Counted from the first letter of the stretch, positions 50,962 through 61,807 are shown. The stretch is 64,000 nucleotides of DNA from Thermomicrobiales bacterium (GCA_030446685.1 JAUJMV010000011.1:29324-93323); one strand, 5' to 3'. A program made the numbers and translations. Notes: generated by a model not told the origin, from the sequence alone.

Positions 50962-51891
50962 ATGCAGACGGTCAACGGCGCGAACGAAATCTACACGAAC
51001 GGCGACGGCGTCGAGAAATCCACCTGGGCGACCAAGACCGGCCTGGCCCAGATGCTCAAGGGCGGCGTGATCATGGACGTGGTGACGCCCGAGCAGGCGC
51101 GGCTCGCCGAGGACGCCGGGGCGGTGGCGGTGATGGCGCTGGAGCGCGTCCCGTCCGACATCCGCAAGGAGGGCGGCGTCGCCCGGATGAGCCCGCCCGA
51201 ACTGGTCGCGGCGATCAAGGAGGCGGTGACGATCCCCGTGATGGCGAAGGCGCGGATCGGCCACTTCGTCGAGGCGCAGGTGCTGGAGGCGCTCGACATC
51301 GACTACATTGACGAGAGCGAGGTCCTCACCCCCGCCGACGACCGCTTCCACATCGAGAAGCACGCCTTCAAGATCCCCTTCGTCTGCGGCGCGCGCGACC
51401 TCGGCGAGGCGCTGCGGCGGATCGGCGAGGGCGCGGCGATGATCCGCTCGAAGGGCGAGCCCGGCACCGGCAACATCGTCGAGGCGGTGCGCCACCTGCG
51501 CGAGATCACCGGCGGCATCCGCCGCCTCCAGACCGCCCCGCGCGAGGAGCTGATGACGATCGCCAAGGAGCTCGGTGCGCCCTACGAACTGGTGCGCCAG
51601 GTCGCCGCGGCGGGCAAGCTCCCGGTCGTCCTCTTCTGCGCCGGCGGCGTGGCGACCCCCGCCGACGCCGCCCTGGTGATGCAGCTCGGCGCGGAGGGCG
51701 TCTTCGTCGGCTCGGGCATCTTCAAGTCCGCCGACCCCGCCCGCACCGCCCGCGCGATCGTCCAGGCGACGACCAACTTCCGCGACGCCGCGCTGATCGC
51801 CGAGGTCAGCAAGGGCCTGGGCGAGCCGATGAAGGGCCTCGAGCTGGGCGCCATCCCGGCCGAGAGCCTGATGGCGCCGCGGGGCTGGTAG
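50962..51891 (+). CDS. pdxS: Pyridoxal 5'-phosphate synthase subunit PdxS
   Basis: [72 protein letters not shown]. Confidence 0.97.
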   Translation: MQTVNGANEIYTNGDGVEKSTWATKTGLAQMLKGGVIMDVVTPEQARLAEDAGAVAVMALERVPSDIRKEGGVARMSPPELVAAIKEAVTIPVMAKARIGHFVEAQVLEALDIDYIDESEVLTPADDRFHIEKHAFKIPFVCGARDLGEALRRIGEGAAMIRSKGEPGTGNIVEAVRHLREITGGIRRLQTAPREELMTIAKELGAPYELVRQVAAAGKLPVVLFCAGGVATPADAALVMQLGAEGVFVGSGIFKSADPARTARAIVQATTNFRDAALIAEVSKGLGEPMKGLELGAIPAESLMAPRGW

Positions 51892-51909
51892 CGCGCCGGC
51901 GGGCGCGCG

Positions 51910-52027
51910 GGTCGAAGGTCGAAGGTCTGAAGGTCGAAAGTCTGTTGCTCTTGGGCTCCGCCGGTCAGGCAACGCCAGGCCCGGTCAGCGAGAGACCTTC
52001 GACCTTCGACCTTCAGACCTTCGACAC
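51910..52027. repeat. Microrepeat locus K: inverted GTCGAAG heptads between pdxS and pdxT
   Basis: gggtcgaaggtcgaaggtctgaaggtcgaaagtct ... agagaccttcgaccttcgaccttcagaccttcgacac. Confidence 0.95.
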
Positions 52028-52048
52028 AGCAAAGGAGCGTAACGAAGC

Positions 52049-52669
52049 ATGGCACCGACCATCGGCGTCCTCGCCCTCCAGGGGGCGTTCATCGAGCACG
52101 AGCGGGCGCTGGAGCGGCTCGGGGTGGCCTCGCGCGAGGTGCGCCAGCGCAAGCACCTCGACGGCATCGACGGGCTGATCATCCCCGGCGGCGAGAGCAC
52201 GACGATCGGCAAGCTGCTCGACGTGCTGGGGATGACCGAGCCGGTGCGCGCGCTGGGCCGGGCCGGGCTGCCGATCTGGGGGACCTGCGCCGGGCTGATC
52301 CTGCTGGCGACCGACGTGGGACGGCCGCAGACGACGCTGCGGCTGCTCGACATCGGGGTGGAGCGCAACGCCTTCGGCTCGCAGCTCGACTCCTTCGAGG
52401 CCAGGGTGCCGGTGCCGGCGCTCGGTGAGGAACCCTTCCCGGCCGTCTTCATCCGCGCGCCCCTGATCGCGCGGCTGGGCGCGGGCGTGACCCCGCTGGC
52501 GACGCTGACCGACGGCACGATCGTCGCCGCCGAGCGCGACGGGCTGCTGGCGACCGCGTTCCACCCCGAGTTGACCGACGACCCGCGCTTCCACCAGTAC
52601 TTCCTCGATAAAGTGGCGGCTCGCACGGCCTGGGACGCGGCGCCCGAGACGGTTGCCGCGACACGGTAG
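52049..52669 (+). CDS. pdxT: Pyridoxal 5'-phosphate synthase glutaminase subunit PdxT
   Basis: IGVLALQGAFIEHERALERLG; GLIIPGGESTTIGKLL; PIWGTCAGLILLA; ATAFHPELTDDPRFHQYFL. Confidence 0.95.
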   Translation: MAPTIGVLALQGAFIEHERALERLGVASREVRQRKHLDGIDGLIIPGGESTTIGKLLDVLGMTEPVRALGRAGLPIWGTCAGLILLATDVGRPQTTLRLLDIGVERNAFGSQLDSFEARVPVPALGEEPFPAVFIRAPLIARLGAGVTPLATLTDGTIVAAERDGLLATAFHPELTDDPRFHQYFLDKVAARTAWDAAPETVAATR

Positions 52670-52764
52670 CCGGCATCCGTCGTCGCGGGGGGTGAGCGAG
52701 GCGGAGAGGCCGCGCCAATAGCTACACCCTCGCAAACGGTGATGGGGGAGAAGGAGGGCGGCGG

Positions 52765-53337
52765 ATGACGCGACAGGACGATCTCCACACACTGCCCGCG
52801 GGACTCCCAGTGCCAGCCGACGACGGCGCCTGCGACCACCTGCCCGGCCTGCGCCTCCCGCCCCTGCCGCTCGCCTCGACCGCGGGTGGCCCGGTAGACC
52901 TGAGCGGCCTGCCCGGCACGACCGTCGTCTACTGCTACCCGCGCACCGGCGAGCCGGACAAGGACTCTCCCCCCGGCTGGGACGCGATACCGGGCGCCAG
53001 GGGCTGCACCCCGCAGTCGTGCGCCTACCGCGATCGCCACCGGGAACTCGGGGCGCTCGGCGCGCGGGTCTTCGGCCTCAGCACCCAGGACACCGCCTAC
53101 CAGCGGGAAGCGGCCGCACGGCTGCGCCTCCCCTTCCCACTGCTCAGCGACGCGGGGCTCGCCTTCGCCGGCGCGCTGCGCCTGCCAACCTTCCAGGTCG
53201 CCGGGCTGACCCTGATCAAGCGGCTGACGCTGATCCTGGAGGCGGGCCGGATCGAGACCGTCTTCTACCCCGTCTTCCCCCCGGACCAGGACGCCGCAGC
53301 GGTCCTCGCCTGGCTCACCGCGCGCCGCCGCGCCTGA
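52765..53337 (+). CDS. Peroxiredoxin / AhpC-TSA family protein
   Basis: TTVVYCYPRTGEPDKDSPPGWDAIPGARGCTPQSCAYRDRHRELGALGARVFGLSTQD...LPFPLLSDAGLAFAGAL. Confidence 0.85.
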   Translation: MTRQDDLHTLPAGLPVPADDGACDHLPGLRLPPLPLASTAGGPVDLSGLPGTTVVYCYPRTGEPDKDSPPGWDAIPGARGCTPQSCAYRDRHRELGALGARVFGLSTQDTAYQREAAARLRLPFPLLSDAGLAFAGALRLPTFQVAGLTLIKRLTLILEAGRIETVFYPVFPPDQDAAAVLAWLTARRRA

Positions 53338-53519
53338 CCCGCCCGCCCCGGTGTCAGACACCCCCCAGCCCAGGCAACGACCGCCTCCTCGGGCGGCTTC
53401 CGGCAGATCGCGGCCCTCGCACAGATAAACCGGCTCAAGTTCTCCGCCGGGTATGAATCGGGCCAAGCCGGACTGGAACCTGCCCGGGCATCGCGCCGAG
53501 CGAGAGCGCCCGGGGCTGG

Positions 53520-53590
53520 ACCCGGTCCCAGCCCCCGGAGGGGGCTTCGTGGCCCCTGGCCGGCAGGCGCGGCTTCGCCGGCGCCCCGCG
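53520..53590. repeat. Palindromic element (CCCAGCCCCCGGAGGGGGCTTCGTGGCC family), copy 2
   Basis: cggtcccagcccccggagggggcttcgtggcccctggccggcaggcgcggcttcgccggcgcccc; cf. 50662-50740. Confidence 0.55.
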
Positions 53591-53757
53591 CCCGTGTCAG
53601 AAAACCCCCATAAGCCCCCAACTCTAGGGCCGGGGAAGCGCCCCCGCGCGCCGCGCTTGAGCGCGCCGCCCCATCTGCTACTATGTACGTTCAGCCAGTG
53701 CCGCCCCGGCGGTCCGCTGCATGGCGCACGCCGCCGCGTACCAGGGAGCACGTCGGT

Positions 53758-53811
53758 GATTCCGCAATCCGCATTTATCCCCGTCAGGGGGATCCGCGAT
53801 CCGCAATCCCC
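53758..53811. repeat. Microrepeat locus L: ATCCGCA heptads abutting smc start, with small ATCCCC/GGGGAT hairpin
   Basis: gattccgcaatccgcatttatccccgtcagggggatccgcgatccgcaatcccc. Confidence 0.8.
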
Positions 53812-56800
53812 ATGTCGTTGCGGCTGAAGCGGCTCGAACTGCAGGGCTTCAAGAGCTTCGCCAACCGGCAGGTCTTCGACCTGGCCGACGGGCTCACCGC
53901 GGTCATCGGGCCGAACGGCAGCGGCAAGTCGAACCTCAGCGAGGCGGTGCGCTGGGTCCTGGGCGAGCAGAGCAACCTCGCCCTGCGCGGCCGGCGCGGC
54001 GAGGACGTCATCTTCGCCGGCAGCGGCGGGCGCGCCGCGCTCGGCATGGCCGAGGTCAGCCTGACCCTCGACAACGCCGGCGGCGCGCTGCCGGTCGAAT
54101 GGCGCGAGGTCACCCTGACGCGGCGCATCTTCCGCGACGGCGAGACGCAGTACCTGCTCAACGGCGGCCGCGTCCGCCTGCGCGACCTGCTGGCGGTGAC
54201 CGCCCCCTCGGCCAGAGCTACACAGTGATCGGCCAGGGGCTGGTCGACGCGGCGCTGAGCGCGCGGCCGGAGGAGCGGCGCGGCCTCTTCGAGCACGCCG
54301 CCGGCATCGCCCCCTTCCGCCTCAAGCGGGTCGAGGCCGAGCGCCGCCTGGTCCGAGACCGAGGCCAATTGCGCCCGCCTGGCCGACCTGCGCGCCGAAC
54401 TGGAACCGCGCCTGAAGTCGCTGGAGCGCGCCGCGAAGCACGCCCGCGAATGGGGCGAGGCCCGCGCGCGGCTGACCGGCCTGCAACGGCGCCTCTTCGC
54501 CGACCTCTGGCGCGAGGCGACCGCGGCGCTGCGGGCGGCCGAGGCGGCGGAGGCGGCGGCCCCCGCGCCGCGCGCGAGGCGGCGCGCGGCGAGATCGCGC
54601 GGCTGACCGCCGCGGTCGAGCGCGCGCGGGACGCGACCGCGGAGCGCGCCGCGCGCGGCAGGCGCTCGCCGAGCGGGAGGCGGCGCTCGCGCGGCGGCTC
54701 GAGCCGCTGCGGCGCGAGCTGGCCGTCGACGCCGAACGGCTCGCGGCGACCCGGCGGCGACTGGCCGACCTGCGCGAGTCGGCCGCGGCGACCGGCGCGC
54801 GGGTCGCCGCGCTGGCCGGCGAGCGCGAGGGGGTGGCGCGGGAACTCGCGGCGGTCGAGGCGGCGCTGACCGGGGAGCGCGCGGAGGCCGAGGCCCTGGA
54901 GCGCGGCCTGGCCGCGGCCGACCGCGAGCGCGCGGCGGCGGCCGGCGCGGAGCGCGACCTGGCCGACCAGATCGCGCGCCTGGAACGCGAGCGGCTGGCC
55001 CTGGGGCGCCGCCCCAGGCCGCCGCCGAGGAGCGCCGCGCCGCCCTCGCGCGCGACCGGGAGCGCGCCGCCGCCGACCGCGCCGCCGCCGCCGAACGGCT
55101 CGCGGCCCTCGACGCCGAGCGGTCGGCGACCGTGACCCAACTCGCCGCGCAAGAGGCGGCGCGCGAGGCGGCGGCCGCCGCCGAAGGGGCGGGGCGGGCG
55201 GCGCTCGACGCCGCGACCGCCGCCGAGCAGGAGGCGGCGGCCCGGCTGGCGGCGAGCGAGCGCCGCCTGGCCGAGACCCGCGCCCGGCTGGACGGGCTGC
55301 GCAAGGTCGCCGCCAGCGGCGAGGGCTTCTACACCGGCGTCCGCGCCGTCCTGGGCGCGGCGCGCGCCGGCCAGCTCTCCGGCGTGATCGGGCCGGTCGC
55401 CGGCATCGTCGAGGCGCCGGCGGAGCTGGAGACGGCGATCGAGGTCGCGCTCGGCGGGCACCTGCAGGACCTCGTCGTGGAGCGGTGGGCCGACGCCGAG
55501 GCGGCGATCGCGCTGCTGAAAGATCGGCGGGCCGGGCGGGCGACCTTCCAGCCGCTCGACAGCCTGCGCGGCGGGGGGCGGGCGCGGCCCCGCCCCGGAC
55601 GGCCCCGGCGTCCTCGGCGTCGCCGCCGACCTGGTCCGCCACGACGCGCGCTTCGCCGGGCTGATCGGCGGGCTGCTCGGGCGCGTCCTGGTCGTCGAGG
55701 ACCTGGCGACGACCCGCCGCGTCCTGCCGCGCCTCGGCGGCGGCTGGAGCATCGTGACGCGCGGCGGCGAGATCACGCGCGCCAGCGGCGCGGTCACCGG
55801 CGGCTCGGCCGCGCGCGAGAGCGGCATCCTGGCGCGCGAGCGCACCCTGCGCGAACTGCCCGCGACCGTCGAGCGCGCGGCGGCGGAGCGCGCCGCGCTC
55901 GACGCCGCGCTGGCCGAGCGCGTCGCCGCCGTCCGCGCCGCCCGCGAGGAGGTCCAGCGCCGCGAGGGCGCCAGCCGCGACGCCGCCCGCGCGCTCGACG
56001 ATCTGCGCCACCGGCTCGCCCGGCTCGAGCGGGACGGCCGCGCGGCGGCCGACGGCGTCGCGGCGGCCGAGCGGCGCGCGGCCGGGCTGGCGGAGGGCCG
56101 GGGCGCTCGACGCCGAGATCGCGCGCCGCCGCGAGGAGGAGGCGGCGATCGGCGCGCGGCTCGCCGGCCTGGAAGGGCGGCGCGCGGCGGCCCGCGCGGC
56201 GCTCGAAGGGGTCGAGGCCGCCGGCGCGGCCGACCGCCCCCGCCTGACCGCCCTCCGCGCCGAGATCGCCCGCGCCGAGGAGCGCGGCCGCGGCCTGCAC
56301 CGCCAGGCCGCCGCCCTCGACGAGCAGGGGGCCGCCGCCCGCCGCGAGGCCGAGGGCGCGCGCGGCCCGGCTCGCCGCCCTCGACGCGGAGGAGCGCGAT
56401 CTCGTCGCCGCCGCCGTGCGGGAGGCGGCCCTGGCCGCACTCGAGCGGGAGGCGGCCGCGGGCGCCGCGGGGGCCGGGCCGCTCGACGCGGCGCTGGCCG
56501 AGGCACGGCGGGCCGAGGCGACCGCCGCCGCCGCGACCGCCGCCGCCAACGAGGAGGCGCTGCGCCGCGAGACGGCGGTTGGCGCCCGCGCGGTCGAGAC
56601 CGAGCGCCGCCGCGGCGAACTCGACGCCCTGGCCCGCCGCGTCCGGGAGGAACTGTTCGGTGATCCGGCCGGGGCGGCGGAGGAGGGCGCCGACCCGCCC
56701 GACCCGGCGGCCCTCTTCGCCGAGCCGGCCCCGCCCCTGCCCGCCGACGAGCGCGCCGCGCTGACGGGGCAGGTCGAGCGGCTGGCCGGGCGGCTGCGCC

Positions 56801-57420
56801 GGCTCGGCCCCCCCAGCCCGGACGCGCTGGCCGAATGGGAGGGCGAGGCCGAACGCTGGCGCTTCCTGACCGAGCAGCTCAGCGACGTGGAGAGCGCCGC
56901 CCGCTCCCTGCGCGGCGTCCTGACCGAGCTCGACCGCGCGATGGCCGAGCGCTTCGAGGCGACCTTCGCCCGCGTGGCCGCCGAGTTCGGCGAGAGCTTC
57001 GCGGACCTCTTCGGCGGCGGCTCCGCCCGCCTCGTCCTGGCCGACGGGGGCGCGGACGGGGCCGGCGGCGTGGAGATCGTCGCGCAGCCGCCCGGCAAGA
57101 AGCTGCAGAGCCTGTCGCTCCTCTCCGGCGGCGAGCGCGCGCTGACCGCCGCGGCGCTCCTCTTCGCCATCCTGCGCGTCAACCCCAGCCCCTTCTGCAT
57201 CCTCGACGAGGTCGACGCCGCGCTCGACGAGAGCAACGTCGTGCGCTTCCGCGAGCGGCTGAAGCGCCTCGCCGGCAACACCCAGTTCGTGGTGATCACC
57301 CACAACCGCGGCACGATCGAGGGGGCCGACACCCTCTACGGCATCACCATGGGCGCCGACAGCGTCTCCCGCGCCATCTCCCTGCGCCTGGACGACGCCC
57401 TGGCCCGGGCCGGTCGCTGA
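53812..57420 (+). CDS. smc: Chromosome segregation protein SMC, interrupted by multiple frameshifts
   Basis: [53 protein letters not shown]; hinge [80 protein letters not shown]. Confidence 0.93.
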
Positions 57421-57442
57421 CCGCGCCCGGCCCGCTGCCCTG

Positions 57443-58786
57443 TCACCGGCGGCGCACCACCATCCGCAGGCCGTACTTCGGTCGCAGGGTGGGCAGCGTC
57501 TCGGCGACAACCGGATGGCCGGGCAGGAGTTCCAGGCGGAACCGTTGGGCGACCGCCGCCAGCACCAAAGTTGCCTCCATTGTGGCGAAGGCATGACCGA
57601 TGCAGAGGCGCGGCCCGCCCCCAAACGGGAAGTAGGCGTAGCGGGGCAGGCGGTCGGCGAGGCCATCGGCCCACCGATCCGGGTTGAACGCCGCCGGATC
57701 GGCGAAGTAGCGCGGGTCCCGGTGCATCACCCACTGGCTCACCAGGATGTCGGTGCCTTTGGCGACGCGATACCCCGCGAGGTCGAAGTCCACCAGCGCC
57801 TCGCGACCGAGGGCCGGCGCCGGCGGGTAGAGCCGCAAGACCTCTGACACGACCATGCCGGTGTACGTGAGCCGCGGCAGATCCGCGGCCGTCGGCGGAC
57901 GGCCCCCGAGCGCCGCCTCGATCTCCGCCAGGAGCTTGGCCTCCACCTCCGGATGCCGCGACAACAGATACCAGGCCCACGCGAGCAGATCGGCCGCGGT
58001 CTCGTAACCGCCGACGAGGAAAGTCACCACTTCGTCGCGCACCTGGCGATCCACCATCGCCGTGCCGTCTTCGTACCGGGCGTGCAGCAGCGTGGAGAGC
58101 AGGTCGCCGCGGTCGGCGGCGTCCGCGCGCCGCTCCGCGATGATCCGGTAGACGATGCCGTCGATCCGCCGCCGGGCACGCCGCAGGCGCAGATTCGTCG
58201 GCGCCGGGAGGCTGGCCGGCAGGAGCACCTGCGGGCTGCGCACGCGCGCGCTCAGACACTCCAGGGCGCACGCCAGCGCCCCGGCGACCTCGTCCGCGTC
58301 GCCCCAGATGTCGGCGTCGAACAGGGTCTCGGCCACCACGGCCATCGTCAGCCGGCTCATGTCCCGATAGATGTCGCGGGTCTCGCCGTCGCGCCACGAC
58401 GCGATCAGGCGCTCCGCGCAGGCAACCATCGTCGCGCCGTAGGCGGCGATTCGCTCCCGGTGGAACATCGGCTGCATCATCCGGCGCTGCCGCAACCAGG
58501 AGTCGCCCTCGCTCAAAAAGAGCCCGTCGCCGATGAGGGGGCGATCCGCGCGCTGGGCGATGTCCTTGATCACCTTGCGGCTGTTCTTCGCGAGCACCTG
58601 CTCGATGAGGTCGGGGTGGTTCACGAACAGGATCCGCTTCCAGAAGAACCGCAGCGGGACGAGATCCCCGCACTCGCGGGCGCACCGCTCCAAGTACCCC
58701 AGCGTCTCCCGCGACAAGCCGGCCGCGTTGCCGAGGAAGAGGTGGCCCTTCGGCCCCCTTGGGAACGTGGAGGATGCGGTCATCAT
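57443..58786 (-). CDS. Cytochrome P450
   Basis: VTFLVGGYETAADLLAWAWYLLSRHPEVEAKL; FPFGGGPRLCIGHAFATMEATLVLA heme-binding motif. Confidence 0.96.
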   Translation of the reverse strand: MMTASSTFPRGPKGHLFLGNAAGLSRETLGYLERCARECGDLVPLRFFWKRILFVNHPDLIEQVLAKNSRKVIKDIAQRADRPLIGDGLFLSEGDSWLRQRRMMQPMFHRERIAAYGATMVACAERLIASWRDGETRDIYRDMSRLTMAVVAETLFDADIWGDADEVAGALACALECLSARVRSPQVLLPASLPAPTNLRLRRARRRIDGIVYRIIAERRADAADRGDLLSTLLHARYEDGTAMVDRQVRDEVVTFLVGGYETAADLLAWAWYLLSRHPEVEAKLLAEIEAALGGRPPTAADLPRLTYTGMVVSEVLRLYPPAPALGREALVDFDLAGYRVAKGTDILVSQWVMHRDPRYFADPAAFNPDRWADGLADRLPRYAYFPFGGGPRLCIGHAFATMEATLVLAAVAQRFRLELLPGHPVVAETLPTLRPKYGLRMVVRRR

Positions 58787-58926
58787 CGGACCCTTCCCTT
58801 CAGACTTGGCCGCAGTATCTTTCCAATATTTTCGACATTCCCGAAATTACTGTAACACAGCTAGGCAGAGTGTCAAGAGTGCGCGGGGCGTTGTCCGCGT
58901 CGCTCGGTGACGCTGGCCGTGCCTTA

Positions 58927-58973
58927 TCGTCTCCCCGCGCTTGGACGACGCCCTGGCCCAGGCCAGTCGCTGA
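58927..58973 (+). repeat. Remnant/duplicate of smc 3' end
   Basis: cgtctccccgcgcttggacgacgccctggcccaggccagtcgctga vs smc end gcgcctggacgacgccctggcccgggccggtcgctga at 57384-57420. Confidence 0.85.
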
Positions 58974-59057
58974 ACGTCCTGAAGGGTTGACTTCACGTCA
59001 AAGACGCAGTACCGTACCATTGTTAGTATTGTTGCGAGTATCTATTGGAGTACCGTG

Positions 59058-59345
59058 ATGCGCACTATTCCCGCCCAGGAGATCAAGCGACGCGGCATCG
59101 GCGCGGTCGATGAACTGCTAGAGGGAGGCCCCGTCTACGTCATCACCCACAACCGGCCGCGCTACGTCATCCTCGACGCCGAGCAGTATCGCGAGTTGCT
59201 GGCCGAGCGCGAGGAAGCCTACCTCGCCCGCATCCGCGCCGCGAGGGCTGATGTCGCGGCTGGGCGTGTCCAGCGTTTCGACAATGCGGACGACCTACTG
59301 GCCGCGATCGACGCCGTGGACGAGCGCGCCGAAGACACGGCATGA
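59058..59345 (+). CDS. Phd/YefM-type antitoxin
   Basis: MRTIPAQEIKRRGIGAVDELLEGGPVYVITHNRPRYVILDAEQYRELLAEREEAYLA. Confidence 0.85.
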   Translation: MRTIPAQEIKRRGIGAVDELLEGGPVYVITHNRPRYVILDAEQYRELLAEREEAYLARIRAARADVAAGRVQRFDNADDLLAAIDAVDERAEDTA

Positions 59346-59620
59346 CCTACACCATCGAAACCCCGCCGCGCTTCCTCCGGCGCGCGAAGGGGTTCTTCCG
59401 CGCGCATCCGGACTTGCGTGAGCGGTTCGCGGCGCTGGTCGAGGCCTTGCGACAAGACCCCTTCCAGCCCCGACTGCGCCTGCATCCGTTGCGCGGCGAA
59501 TTAGAGGGCCTCTACGCCGTCAGCCTGACCCACGCATACCGCGTGACATTGACGATCGCGATCACGGAGTGCGCGATCGTCCTCCTCGACATCGGCAGCC
59601 ACGACGCAGTCTATCGGTAG
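59342..59620 (+). CDS. RelE/YafQ-like mRNA interferase toxin
   Basis: MTYTIETPPRFLRRAKGFFRAHPDLRERFAALVEALRQDPFQPRLRLHPLRGELEGLYAVSLTHAYRVTLTI; 4-nt overlap with antitoxin. Confidence 0.85.
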   Translation: MTYTIETPPRFLRRAKGFFRAHPDLRERFAALVEALRQDPFQPRLRLHPLRGELEGLYAVSLTHAYRVTLTIAITECAIVLLDIGSHDAVYR

Positions 59621-59656
59621 GTGGATCGGGCGCGCCACGGCATCGCCGATCGGCAT

Positions 59657-59989
59657 TCAAAGGAATTCGAGGTGATCGTCCATGTCCTCGGCCGTCAGCA
59701 GGTCGCGGATGAGCAGCAGACTGCGAATGATCTCCCCGACCGGGAGTCGCGGCGAGGCGTAGACGATCCCGCGGTGGGAGGCGCCGGCCGCGTGCAGGCG
59801 GAGGAAATCGGTGTCCTGCGTCACCACCACCCGCCCGGTGCGCGTCGCATAGGCGAGCTGCTCATCGTCGGCCACACCACGCAAGCCAGCCTCTTGGACG
59901 GTCTCCACATCACCGCCGCGACGACGCAGCCCCTGGGCGACGGCGCGGGGTACGTGCTCGTCCAGGTAAAAGCGAATTGGGTCAGCCAT
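59657..59989 (-). CDS. DUF5615 PIN-like protein
   Basis: IRFYLDEHVPRAVAQGLRRRGGDVETVQEAGLRGVADDEQLAYATRTGRVVVTQDTDFLRLH. Confidence 0.88.
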   Translation of the reverse strand: MADPIRFYLDEHVPRAVAQGLRRRGGDVETVQEAGLRGVADDEQLAYATRTGRVVVTQDTDFLRLHAAGASHRGIVYASPRLPVGEIIRSLLLIRDLLTAEDMDDHLEFL

Positions 59990-60296
59990 CCCGCCGTGCC
60001 GGCAGGCGCGACGGCACCCGCTGTCGCAACTCCTCTACCAGGGCCTCGTCCTCGCGCATCACGGCGTCGATGGTCGGGCGGTGATCGTGATAGTAGGCCA
60101 GTGCGGCGTAGACGTCACCCAGCGTCAGGTCATAGGCACTGGCGATCTCGTCCGCGCTCAGGCCAAGCCGCTCGTGCCAGAAAGCGATCTGCTGCACGGT
60201 GATGCGCCTTCCGACTATCCGCGGCTTGCCCCCGGAAATACCGGGCGTCGCGACGACATGCTGCGTGACAACATCAGCCATTTCAGCCACGAACAC
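59982..60296 (-). CDS. DUF433 protein (antitoxin-like partner of DUF5615)
   Basis: TPGISGGKPRIVGRRITVQQIAFWHERLGLSADEIASAYDLTLGDVYAALAYYHDHR. Confidence 0.88.
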   Translation of the reverse strand: MFVAEMADVVTQHVVATPGISGGKPRIVGRRITVQQIAFWHERLGLSADEIASAYDLTLGDVYAALAYYHDHRPTIDAVMREDEALVEELRQRVPSRLPARRDG

Positions 60297-60441
60297 CCCT
60301 ACTACTACCGCGCGAGATGCGGGCGCACAATCGTGGTACGCTACCGGCGGATTCTACTCCACTCCCCGCGGCACGACGCACATCCCCCTGGCGGGGGGGC
60401 GGCGGTGGCGCAGTCTCGCCACCGCCGCCCCGCCCACGCCC

Positions 60442-60936
60442 TTAGCGGATGGCGCAGTGGGCCAGGCCGCGCTTCTCGAGATACTGCTGGTGGTAGTCCT
60501 CCGCGCGGTAGAACGCCGAGGCGGGCGTGATCTCGGTCACGATCGGCCGCCGGTGGCGCCCCGAGCGGTCGCGCCGCTCCTTCGAGGCCCGCGCCGCCGC
60601 CTCCTGCTGCGGGGTGTGGAAGAAGATCGCCGAGCGGTACTGCTCGCCGACGTCCGGCCCCTGGCGGTTGAGCGTCGTCGGGTCGTGGTTCTCCCAGAAA
60701 AGGTCCAGCAACTCGTCGTAGGAGACCCGCGCCGGGTCGTACTCGACCTCCACCACCTCGGCGTGCCCGGTCCGCCCCGAGCAGACGTCCTCGTAGGTCG
60801 GGTTGGCGAGCGTCCCGCCGAGGTAGCCGACCTGCGTCCCCACCACCCCCGGTGTCTGCCGGAACGTCGCCTCGACCCCCCAGAAGCAGCCCGCCCCGAA
60901 GGTCGCCTTCTCCGTCGTCGTCCGTTCAGTCGTCAT
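60442..60936 (-). CDS. msrA: Peptide-methionine (S)-S-oxide reductase MsrA
   Basis: [71 protein letters not shown]. Confidence 0.96.
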   Translation of the reverse strand: MTTERTTTEKATFGAGCFWGVEATFRQTPGVVGTQVGYLGGTLANPTYEDVCSGRTGHAEVVEVEYDPARVSYDELLDLFWENHDPTTLNRQGPDVGEQYRSAIFFHTPQQEAAARASKERRDRSGRHRRPIVTEITPASAFYRAEDYHQQYLEKRGLAHCAIR

Positions 60937-61183
60937 GATCGCACCCATCCCTGCTTCATCGCGATTGTCCATCCACATGGCGGCGCCAGCCCGCCGCCTA
61001 TCCGATCAGTATACCCCGCCCGCCGGTCCTCCCGCCGGTTCGGACAGGCCGCGCGCTGGCCGACCGACCAGCGCGCGGAGCGCGTCGGGCGCAGTATCCT
61101 ACCGGCACGGCGCAGGCAGCGCCCCCGCGGGTCAACCCGGTCGCGATTGGCCCGGCCCGCGGAGAGGGGAGGGGAAATCGCCG

Positions 61184-61807
61184 ATGGCCTACATCTGCAC
61201 GGACTGCGGCCTGCTGACCTCGGACGAGGTGATCGACCCGCGCGGGCCATTTGTTGTCTGCCCCGCCTGCGGCCACGGACAACCCTTCGTCCGGCCGCCG
61301 ATCTTCGCCGTCACCGGCCCCAGCGGCGCGGGGAAGACGACCGTCGCCCTGCGGCTCCCCCCGCTCCTCCCCGAGTGCGTCACGCTCGACACGGACGTCC
61401 TCTGGGGCCACCTCCCTGCCACCCCCGACGACAATTTCCGCGGCTACCACGACACCTGGCTGGCCGTGGCGTCCGCCATCAGCCAGAATGGCCGGCCGGT
61501 CGTCCTCTGCGGCACCATCACCCCCGAGCAGTGGGAGGCGACAGAGCATCGCCGTTACTTCGCGGCGGCGCACTACCTCGCGCTGGTCTGCGACGACGAA
61601 CTCCTGGCCGAGCGTCTGAGCGCCCGCCCCGCCTGGCGCAACGCCGGCAGCCCCGAGTTCATCGCCAAGATGCAGCGCTTCAACCGCTGGCTCAAGGCGC
61701 ACGCCGCCACGACCGCACCGCCGATCGATCTCTTCGACACCAGCCGCCGCCCGGTCGAGGAGACCCTCGCCCACGTCGCCGCCTGGGTCCGCGCCCGGCT
61801 GCCCTGA
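61184..61807 (+). CDS. Zinc-ribbon plus P-loop AAA/kinase-like NTPase
   Basis: YICTDCGLL...VCPACGHGQ; FAVTGPSGAGKTTVALRL Walker A. Confidence 0.75.
   Translation: MAYICTDCGLLTSDEVIDPRGPFVVCPACGHGQPFVRPPIFAVTGPSGAGKTTVALRLPPLLPECVTLDTDVLWGHLPATPDDNFRGYHDTWLAVASAISQNGRPVVLCGTITPEQWEATEHRRYFAAAHYLALVCDDELLAERLSARPAWRNAGSPEFIAKMQRFNRWLKAHAATTAPPIDLFDTSRRPVEETLAHVAAWVRARLP

Noticed and set aside
54218-57666. Long antisense ORFs (762 aa and 1114 aa) opposite smc
   Set aside because: Ala/Arg-rich shadows of the smc coiled-coil; the + strand pieces match SMC motifs.
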